Source of the DNA: Actinomycetes bacterium
GTDB taxonomy: Bacteria > Actinomycetota > Actinomycetes > Propionibacteriales > Propionibacteriaceae
Assembly (NCBI GenBank): GCA_023392635.1
Contig: JAEVYS010000019.1
Coordinates: forward strand, 1-5,978
Length of the DNA: 5,978 nucleotides
Direction: 5' to 3'
In this document: one piece after another, positions 1-5,135 of the stretch
How the letters are laid out: the number at the start of each line of letters is the position of its first letter
Position numbering within the stretch: the first letter of the stretch is position 1
Made by a program: the position numbers and the translations under genes
Notes under the pieces: model-generated
Told to the model about the DNA's origin: nothing
Database searches by the model: none
Seen by the model: only the letters and a program-made list of their open reading frames with translations

Positions 1-725
1 CCGCCGGCGGGTCCCCGCGCGGGACCACCGAGAAGATGACCCGGATCCGGGCCACGATCGCCCGCCGCATGGTGGAGTCGCTGCAGGTCTCGGCCCAGCT
101 CACTGCCACCGTCGAGGTCGACCTGACCGGCATCTCCAAGCTGCGCGCGAAGGAGAAGGACTCCTTCCGCGCCCGCGAGGGCGTCAGCCTGTCGTACCTG
201 CCCTTCATCACCAAGGCAGCCGTCGAGGCGCTCAAACAGTTCCCGAAGGTGAACGCGACCATCGACACCGAGGCCGGGACGATCACCTACGCCGATGCCG
301 AGCACGTGGGCATCGCGGTCGACACCGACAAGGGACTGATGGTCCCGGTGATCAAGGACGCCGGCGACCTGTCGGTGACGGGCCTGGCGAAGAAGATCGG
401 CGATCTCGCCTCGCGGAGCCGCTCGAACAAGGTGACTCCGGACGAGTTGAGCGGCGGCACCTTCACGATCACCAACTACGGCTCGGCCGGTACCCTGTTC
501 GACACCCCGATCATCAACCAGCCGCAGGTGGCCATCCTGGGCACGGGTGCGCTGGTGAAGCGGCCCATGGTCGTGAAGGATCCGAACCTGGGCGAGATCA
601 TCGCGGTGCGGGACATGATGTACCTGTCGATGAGCTACGACCACCGGCTGGTCGACGGTGCGGACGCTGCGCGCTTCCTGAGCTTCGTGAAGGCGCGGCT
701 CGAGGAGGGCGAGTTCGACCTGTGA
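1..725 (+). CDS. sucB: Dihydrolipoamide acyltransferase (E2) of a 2-oxoacid dehydrogenase complex, 5'-partial
   Basis: This is the C-terminal catalytic domain of an E2 enzyme, which transfers an acyl group from a lipoyl arm to CoA in a cytoplasmic 2-oxoacid dehydrogenase complex. The reading frame is open from the left edge (first full codon at 3) through 240 residues to TGA at 723-725. The ATG at 36 is internal, because the family-typical linker RGTTEKMTRIR spans it. The lipoyl and E1/E3-binding domains must lie upstream of the window. The active-site motif HRLVDG is at 642-659, with catalytic His at 642-644 and Asp at 654-656. The core block GTFTITNYGS is near 460-486. It closely resembles the C-terminus of M. 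tuberculosis DlaT (Rv2215) as I recall it. Actinobacterial genes of this type are often labelled sucB, although in mycobacteria the protein serves pyruvate dehydrogenase, so substrate choice (pyruvate or 2-oxoglutarate) is open. The last four bases overlap the lipB start. Confidence 0.95.
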   Translation, partial: AGGSPRGTTEKMTRIRATIARRMVESLQVSAQLTATVEVDLTGISKLRAKEKDSFRAREGVSLSYLPFITKAAVEALKQFPKVNATIDTEAGTITYADAEHVGIAVDTDKGLMVPVIKDAGDLSVTGLAKKIGDLASRSRSNKVTPDELSGGTFTITNYGSAGTLFDTPIINQPQVAILGTGALVKRPMVVKDPNLGEIIAVRDMMYLSMSYDHRLVDGADAARFLSFVKARLEEGEFDL

Positions 726-1513
726 CGGCGGCTCCGCAGGCTCCCCGCGACCAGGTCGCCGACGCGCGGCCGGTCGAGTACCGCTACGTCGGGATCACCG
801 AGGGGCTGCTCGCCGACTACCACGAGGCGTGGGCACTGCAGCGCGCGGTGCATGCCCGCGTCGCGTCCGGCGAGCTCGGCCCGCAGGTGCTCTACGTGGA
901 GCACCCGCCGGTCTACACCGCCGGGCGTCGTACCGAGCCCCACGAGCGGCCCTCGGACGGCACCCCGGTGGTGGACGTCGACCGGGGAGGCAAGATCACC
1001 TACCACGGCCCGGGCCAGTTGGTCGGCTACCCGATCGTGTTCCTGCCGCGGGGCATCGGCGTCGTCGACTACGTCCGTCGTGTGGAGGAGGCGCTGATCC
1101 GGCTGCTGGCGGGGTACGGCGTGGCCACCGGACGCGTTCCGGGCCGCACGGGGGTGTGGCTGGCCGCCGACGACGAGCGCCCCGAGCGCAAGATCGCCGC
1201 GATCGGCATCCGGGTCTCCCGGCAGACGACCATGCACGGTTTCGCCCTCAACGTCGCGAGCGACCTCGCCGACTTCGGGCGCATCGTGCCGTGCGGCATC
1301 GCCGATGCCGGCGTGACATCGCTCGAAGCCGAGCTCGGCTCCGCCCCGTCCCTGGCCGAGGTGGGACGCGACCTCGAACCGCACCTCAGCGAACTGCTCG
1401 CCTTCCGTCCCTTCGAGCTCTCGCCCGACCTCCACCCCGTCGCATTGCCGCAACCCGTGCCCGCGGCCACGCCCCCGGTACCACCGACCATCACCTACGG
1501 CCTCACCGGCTGA
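722..1513 (+). CDS. lipB: Octanoyl-[acyl-carrier-protein]:protein N-octanoyltransferase LipB
   Basis: LipB moves octanoate from acyl carrier protein to the lipoyl-domain lysine of E2 enzymes and GcvH, the first step of lipoate assembly in the cytoplasm. The 263-residue product carries the signature RGGKITYHGPGQ at residues 88-99, the block RKIAAIGIRVSR at 156-167 with catalytic Lys157, HGFALNV at 172-178, and PCGI with the acyl-thioester Cys191. Similarity to M. tuberculosis LipB (230 aa, Cys176/Lys142) is clear along the whole domain. GTG at 722 is the only credible start. It overlaps the E2 stop as GTGA, and AGGAGG lies at 703-708, rather far upstream (13 bases), so translational coupling is likely. 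Two additions to the core stand out: about 18 residues before the conserved N-terminus and a Pro/Ala-rich tail (roughly 240-257) ending in TITYGLTG. Both look like disordered extensions. Confidence 0.97.
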   Translation: MTAAPQAPRDQVADARPVEYRYVGITEGLLADYHEAWALQRAVHARVASGELGPQVLYVEHPPVYTAGRRTEPHERPSDGTPVVDVDRGGKITYHGPGQLVGYPIVFLPRGIGVVDYVRRVEEALIRLLAGYGVATGRVPGRTGVWLAADDERPERKIAAIGIRVSRQTTMHGFALNVASDLADFGRIVPCGIADAGVTSLEAELGSAPSLAEVGRDLEPHLSELLAFRPFELSPDLHPVALPQPVPAATPPVPPTITYGLTG

Positions 1514-1568
1514 CGCCGACGCCTGGCGGGGTTCCGTCCACAGCGAACCACGGAGGCGGGCTCGACAA

Positions 1569-1586
1569 CGGCAGTTACCATTGCCG
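1569..1586. repeat. Short inverted repeat just upstream of lipA
   Basis: The arms CGGCA (1569-1573) and TGCCG (1582-1586) are perfectly complementary. A G:T wobble (1574/1581) and a T:A pair (1575/1580) extend the stem to seven pairs around the loop TACC. The right arm ends one base before the lipA GTG, and the loop side contains the candidate -10 hexamer. As DNA this could be an operator overlapping the promoter. In a read-through lipB-lipA transcript it could fold next to the start codon. The palindrome itself is visible; any function is inference, and five exact pairs can arise by chance in GC-rich DNA. Confidence 0.4.
1576..1581 (+). promoter_or_regulatory. Candidate -10 element of a leaderless lipA promoter
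   Basis: The hexamer TACCAT fits the actinobacterial -10 pattern TAnnnT. Six bases separate it from the lipA GTG at 1588, so a transcript starting at the usual distance would begin on the start codon itself. No Shine-Dalgarno sequence lies at normal spacing; the nearest GGAGG (1552-1556) is 31 bases from the start. Both facts suit a leaderless mRNA, which is common in actinobacteria. I see no TTGACA-like -35 at the expected distance, which is also common in this group. Confidence 0.45.
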
Positions 1587-1587
1587 G

Positions 1588-2538
1588 GTGACAGACACCC
1601 AGCCGCGTCGGCTCCTCCGGCTCGAGGTGCGCAACGCGCAGACCCCCATCGAGCGCAAGCCGCCGTGGATCAAGACCACCGCCACGATGGGTCCCGACTA
1701 CCGGGAGCTCCAGCAGTTGGTGAAGGACGAGGGCCTGCACACGGTGTGCCAGGAGGCCGGCTGCCCGAACATCTTCGAGTGCTGGCAGGACCGCGAGGCC
1801 ACGTTCCTGATCGGCGGTGACTCGTGCACCCGGCGTTGCGACTTCTGCCAGATCGAGTCCCGCAAGCCGTCCGGCTACGACACCGCGGAGCCCCTGCGGG
1901 TCGCCGAGTCGGTGCGGACCATGGGTCTGCGCTACGCCACGGTCACCGGCGTCTGCCGCGACGACCTCGAGGACGAGGGTGCCTGGCTGTACTCGGAGAC
2001 GATCCGCCAGATCCACGCGCTGAACCCCGGTGTCGGGGTCGAGATGCTCGCCCCGGACTTCTCCGGGCGCCGCGAGCTGCTGCAGCAGCTGTTCGACACC
2101 CGTCCGGAGGTGTTCGCGCACAACGTCGAGACCGTGCCGCGGATCTTCAAGCAGATCCGTCCCGGCTTCCGCTACGACAAGTCGCTGCAGGTGCTCACCT
2201 GGGCCCGGGAGGAAGGGCTGGTGACGAAGTCGAACCTGATCCTCGGCATGGGCGAGACCCGCGAGGAGATCAGCGAGGCGATGCGTGACCTGCACGCCGC
2301 CGGCACCGAGCTCCTGACGATCACGCAGTACCTGCGGCCGTCCGTCCGCCACCACCCGATCGACCGCTGGGTGACGCCGGGGGAGTTCGACGACCTGGCC
2401 GGGGAAGCCACCGCAATTGGCTTTGTCGGCGTGTTGAGCGGACCATTGGTACGTTCTTCCTACCGAGCCGGCCGGCTGTACCGGCAGGCCATGGCGGCCC
2501 GCGAGAAGCAGCCGTCCCACGAGACCCGGAGTGCATGA
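1588..2538 (+). CDS. lipA: Lipoyl synthase LipA (radical SAM)
   Basis: LipA inserts two sulfur atoms at C6 and C8 of protein-bound octanoate using S-adenosylmethionine and two 4Fe-4S clusters, finishing the lipoyl cofactor that LipB begins. The product has 316 residues, normal for the family. The auxiliary-cluster cysteines are C54, C59 and C65 (CX4CX5C), the radical SAM cysteines are C80, C84 and C87 (CX3CX2C), and the C-terminal RSSY motif, which supplies the serine ligand to the auxiliary cluster, is at 289-292. The N-terminal block RRLLRLEVRNAQTPIERKPP is typical of actinobacterial LipA. That block fixes the start at GTG 1588; the frame stays open far upstream, but that stretch is only lipB read out of frame. 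An extra cysteine, C123 (GVCRDD), sits where M. tuberculosis LipA has alanine. The gene starts 74 bases after lipB and its TGA overlaps the next start. Confidence 0.97.
   Translation: MTDTQPRRLLRLEVRNAQTPIERKPPWIKTTATMGPDYRELQQLVKDEGLHTVCQEAGCPNIFECWQDREATFLIGGDSCTRRCDFCQIESRKPSGYDTAEPLRVAESVRTMGLRYATVTGVCRDDLEDEGAWLYSETIRQIHALNPGVGVEMLAPDFSGRRELLQQLFDTRPEVFAHNVETVPRIFKQIRPGFRYDKSLQVLTWAREEGLVTKSNLILGMGETREEISEAMRDLHAAGTELLTITQYLRPSVRHHPIDRWVTPGEFDDLAGEATAIGFVGVLSGPLVRSSYRAGRLYRQAMAAREKQPSHETRSA
2528..2531 (+). promoter_or_regulatory. Ribosome binding site choosing between two tandem ATG codons of the DUF4191 gene
   Basis: GGAG lies inside the last lipA codons, ahead of two adjacent in-frame ATGs at 2535 and 2538. 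Spacing is 3 bases to the first and 6 to the second. The second ATG is therefore the better-placed start, although the first gives the classic ATGA overlap with the lipA stop. The choice changes the product by one methionine only. Confidence 0.5.
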
Positions 2539-3299
2539 TGGCAAGCGAGAAGGCCAAGGAACTGGCCGCCAAGCAGAAGGCCGAAGTAGCGGCGGCGAAG
2601 CTGGCGAAGAAGAACTCGACCAACCCCAGGGACTGGCCCTGGTACCGGCAGTTCTGGCAGACCTACAAGGTCACCGCCGAAGCTGACAAGCAGCTCAACC
2701 TCTACCTCGCCGGCGCCTTCCTCGCCGTGGTGGCCGTCGGCATCGTCGTCGGCCTCCTGTTCCCGCCGCTGTGGATGTGGCTGCTCCTGGGCGTGATGGG
2801 GGGCATCACGGCCGCGCTGTGGGTGCTGCTGGATCGCGCCAAGAAGGCGACCTTCGTCCGCTACGCGGGCCAGCCGGGCTCGGCCGAGGTCGCCTTGAGC
2901 ATGCTCGACAAGAAGAAGTGGTTCTACACCCCCGTGATCACCGCCACCCGCCAGCTGGACGTGATCCACCGTGCCGTCGGCCCGGGCGGCATCGTCCTGA
3001 TCGGCGAGGGCGCAGCGAGCCGGGTCAAGACCCTGCTGGCCGCCGAGACCAAGAAGCACGAGCAGGTGGCGTACGGCGTCGTCGTCACGACCATCGTCAT
3101 GGGCGAGGGCGAGGGCCAGGTACCGCTCGCAAAGCTGGCCGACACCATCAAGAAGCTGCCCAAGAAGCTCGAGCCCAGCCAGGTGACCGACGTCAAGGCG
3201 CGCCTGAAGGCGCTCGACGCGGTGCGCCCGAAGGTTCCGATGCCGCGCGGTCCGATGCCCACGATGAAGGGCGTCAACCGGGCGATGCGCGGACGCTGA
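2535..3299 (+). CDS. DUF4191 domain-containing membrane protein, function unknown
   Basis: This 254-residue protein belongs to the actinobacterial DUF4191 family; M. tuberculosis Rv2219, next to lipA, is its counterpart by position and type. A charged Lys/Ala-rich N-terminus (residues 1-28) is followed by a Trp/Tyr-rich segment (about 34-44) and two membrane helices, about 55-76 and 78-99, joined by a very short turn. Both ends should therefore lie in the cytoplasm. The soluble part from about 100 holds a conserved-looking block near 108-165 (RYAGQPGSAEVA, then GPGGIVLIGEG), and the tail is basic and Pro/Met-rich (234-254). No catalytic or metal-binding motif is apparent. The start overlaps the lipA stop, implying coupled translation. 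That makes a role linked to lipoylation, or simply to the expression of that cluster, conceivable but unproven. The ABC-F gene follows after nine bases. Family assignment is confident; function is unknown. Confidence 0.9.
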   Translation: MMASEKAKELAAKQKAEVAAAKLAKKNSTNPRDWPWYRQFWQTYKVTAEADKQLNLYLAGAFLAVVAVGIVVGLLFPPLWMWLLLGVMGGITAALWVLLDRAKKATFVRYAGQPGSAEVALSMLDKKKWFYTPVITATRQLDVIHRAVGPGGIVLIGEGAASRVKTLLAAETKKHEQVAYGVVVTTIVMGEGEGQVPLAKLADTIKKLPKKLEPSQVTDVKARLKALDAVRPKVPMPRGPMPTMKGVNRAMRGR

Positions 3300-3307
3300 G
3301 CGCCCGG
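3278..3307 (+). promoter_or_regulatory. Inverted repeat spanning the DUF4191 stop and abutting the ABC-F start
   Basis: CCGGGCG (3278-3284) and CGCCCGG (3301-3307) are perfect 7-base complements separated by 16 bases. The loop contains the DUF4191 stop codon (3297-3299), and the right arm ends one base before the TTG at 3309. No T-run follows, so it is not an intrinsic terminator. In RNA the stem could hide the ABC-F initiation region until a ribosome finishing DUF4191 opens it, a possible coupling device. A competing fold (GCGC 3287-3290 with 3300-3303) exists. The repeat is seen; the role is inferred. Confidence 0.4.
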
Positions 3308-3308
3308 C

Positions 3309-5135
3309 TTGGCGAATCTGGTCAACGCCGAACGGGTCAGCGTCGCGTTCGGCACACGCATCCTGCTCGACGGCGTCAGCCTGGGCCTCGACACCGGTGA
3401 CGTGGTGGGCGTCGTCGGCCGCAACGGCGACGGCAAGACCACCCTGCTGAAGTTGCTGGTCGGCGAGCGCGAGCCCGACTCGGGCCAGGTGGTGCGCAAC
3501 CGATCGGCATCCATCGGCCACCTCGGGCAGGTCGAGGACTTCCCCGCCGGCGCGACCATCCGCGACGTGGTGGTCGGCGGCCACCCCGACCACGTCTGGG
3601 CGGCGGACCGGGCCAAGCGCGCCGTCGTCACCCACCTGCTGGGCACGCTGGAACTCGCTCGTCCCGTCGCGGAGCTCAGCGGCGGGGAGCGGCGACGTGT
3701 CGGCCTGGCGGCCGCTCTGCTGGCCGGCCCTGACCTCCTGGTGCTCGACGAGCCCACCAACCACCTGGACGTGGAGGCCATCGCCTGGCTGGCCGCCCAC
3801 CTCAACCTGCTGCAGGCTGCCGGCACGGCCATGCTCGTGGTCAGCCACGACCGCTGGTTCCTTGACGCGGTGTGCACCCGCGTGTGGGAGGTCCACGACG
3901 CCGCCGTCGACGCCTACGACGGCGGCTACGCGGCGTACGTCCTCGCCCGCGCCGAGCGCGTGCGCCAGGCCGCCGCGAACGAGGCCCGGCGCCAGAACCT
4001 CATCCGCAAGGAGCTTGCGTGGCTGCGTCGCGGCCCGCCCGCGAGAACCAGCAAGCCACGCTTCCGGATCGACGCGGCCAACGCCCTGATCCGCGACGAG
4101 CCGCCCGCGCGCGACGTGATCGCCCTGCGGGAGTTCGCCACCGCCCGGCTCGGCAAGGACGTCCTCGACCTCCACGGCGTGACCTACGCGATCCCGGACG
4201 GGCGGACACTGCTCGACCATCTCGACTGGTCGATCGGGCCCGGCGACCGCATCGGCATCGTCGGCGTGAACGGATCGGGCAAGACCACGTTGCTGCGCCT
4301 GCTGTCCGGCGAGGTCGCCCCGCAGGAGGGCAGGGTGAAGCAGGGACGCACGCTGCGGCTCGGCCACCTCACCCAATCGGTGACCGCGGTGGAGCCGTCC
4401 GGCAACCCTGCAGTGCTGGCCCAGGAGCCGCTCGACGACAACGAGCGCGTCCTGGAGTCGGTGCAGCGCCTGCAGAACCAGACCCGGCTCGCGACCGGCC
4501 GGGACGTGTCCGCGTCCAGCCTGCTGGAGGACTTCGGCTTCTCCGGCCAGAAGCTGGTTACCCGCATCGGCGAGCTGTCCGGCGGTGAGCGACGACGGCT
4601 GCAGTTCCTGCGGCTGCTGCTCGGCGAGCCCAATGTCCTGCTGCTCGACGAGCCGACCAACGACCTCGACATCGACACCCTGACCGTGATCGAGGACTAC
4701 CTCGACGGCTGGCCGGGCACCCTGATCGTCGTGTCCCACGACCGCTACTTCCTGGAGCGCACCTGCGACGTGCAGTACGCGCTGCTCGGCGACGGCAGCT
4801 GCGTCCTGCTGCCGGGCGGGGTGGAGGAGTACCTCGAGCGCCGTCGCGCGGCCGGCTCCGGGCCCGCCGCCGACGCCGAGGACAGCGCACGCGGCCGGGC
4901 CACCGCCAGCGACGCAGCCCGCCAGCGGCAGGCCCGCAAGGACCTCGCCCGGGTCGAGGCCCAGCTGGCGAAGGTCGGCGGCCGCATCGACGAACTGCAC
5001 GCCCAACTCGCCCGGCACGCCGCGGACTACGAGAGACTGGTGGCCCTCGGAGCCGAACTCGACAACGAGCTCGCCCGGCAGGACGACCTGGAGGGGCAGT
5101 GGCTGGAACTGGCCGAGACGGTGGGCGAGGGGTAG
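3309..5135 (+). CDS. ABC-F family ATPase, Uup-like
   Basis: This 608-residue soluble protein has two ABC ATPase domains and no membrane segments, the layout of ABC-F proteins, which act on ribosomes or nucleic acids rather than in transport. Domain 1 has Walker A GRNGDGKT (37-44), signature LSGGE (123-127), Walker B with catalytic Glu148 and H-switch His180. Domain 2 has GVNGSGKT (319-326), LSGGE (423-427), Glu448 and His477, so both sites look intact. The inter-domain linker carries KELAWLRRGPPARTSKPR (234-251), a Uup hallmark. A charged C-terminal coiled coil (about 535-600) matches the Uup C-terminal domain, which binds DNA in E. coli Uup. Residues 512-535 form an Ala/Gly-rich spacer. The start is TTG 3309, giving the family-typical MANLVN; no usable ATG or GTG is nearby and no Shine-Dalgarno is visible. 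Housekeeping Uup-like function is likelier than antibiotic resistance. Confidence 0.93.
   Translation: MANLVNAERVSVAFGTRILLDGVSLGLDTGDVVGVVGRNGDGKTTLLKLLVGEREPDSGQVVRNRSASIGHLGQVEDFPAGATIRDVVVGGHPDHVWAADRAKRAVVTHLLGTLELARPVAELSGGERRRVGLAAALLAGPDLLVLDEPTNHLDVEAIAWLAAHLNLLQAAGTAMLVVSHDRWFLDAVCTRVWEVHDAAVDAYDGGYAAYVLARAERVRQAAANEARRQNLIRKELAWLRRGPPARTSKPRFRIDAANALIRDEPPARDVIALREFATARLGKDVLDLHGVTYAIPDGRTLLDHLDWSIGPGDRIGIVGVNGSGKTTLLRLLSGEVAPQEGRVKQGRTLRLGHLTQSVTAVEPSGNPAVLAQEPLDDNERVLESVQRLQNQTRLATGRDVSASSLLEDFGFSGQKLVTRIGELSGGERRRLQFLRLLLGEPNVLLLDEPTNDLDIDTLTVIEDYLDGWPGTLIVVSHDRYFLERTCDVQYALLGDGSCVLLPGGVEEYLERRRAAGSGPAADAEDSARGRATASDAARQRQARKDLARVEAQLAKVGGRIDELHAQLARHAADYERLVALGAELDNELARQDDLEGQWLELAETVGEG

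Noticed and set aside
36..38. ATG as the true start of the E2 gene
   Set aside because: The frame is open to the left edge and the residues before it (RGTTEK) continue the conserved linker into the catalytic domain. A start here would also lack lipoyl domains.
635..1453. Antisense frame opposite the E2 end and lipB
   Set aside because: No recognisable motif, and the sense strand has clear E2 and LipB signatures over the same bases.
829..1587. Upstream in-frame extension of lipA through lipB
   Set aside because: The translated extension is Arg/Pro/Ala-rich out-of-frame lipB. LipA similarity begins right after GTG 1588, so the frame is merely open by composition.
1495..2544. Antisense frame of 349 codons opposite lipA
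   Set aside because: Compositional shadow of lipA, which has all six cluster cysteines in the sense frame.
3278..3307. Inverted repeat as a transcription terminator
   Set aside because: No T-run follows the right arm and the next gene starts one base later, so termination there is unlikely.
3309..5135. ABC-F protein as an antibiotic-resistance determinant
   Set aside because: The linker hallmark and C-terminal coiled coil fit Uup-like proteins, and the metabolic neighbourhood lacks any biosynthetic or mobile context.
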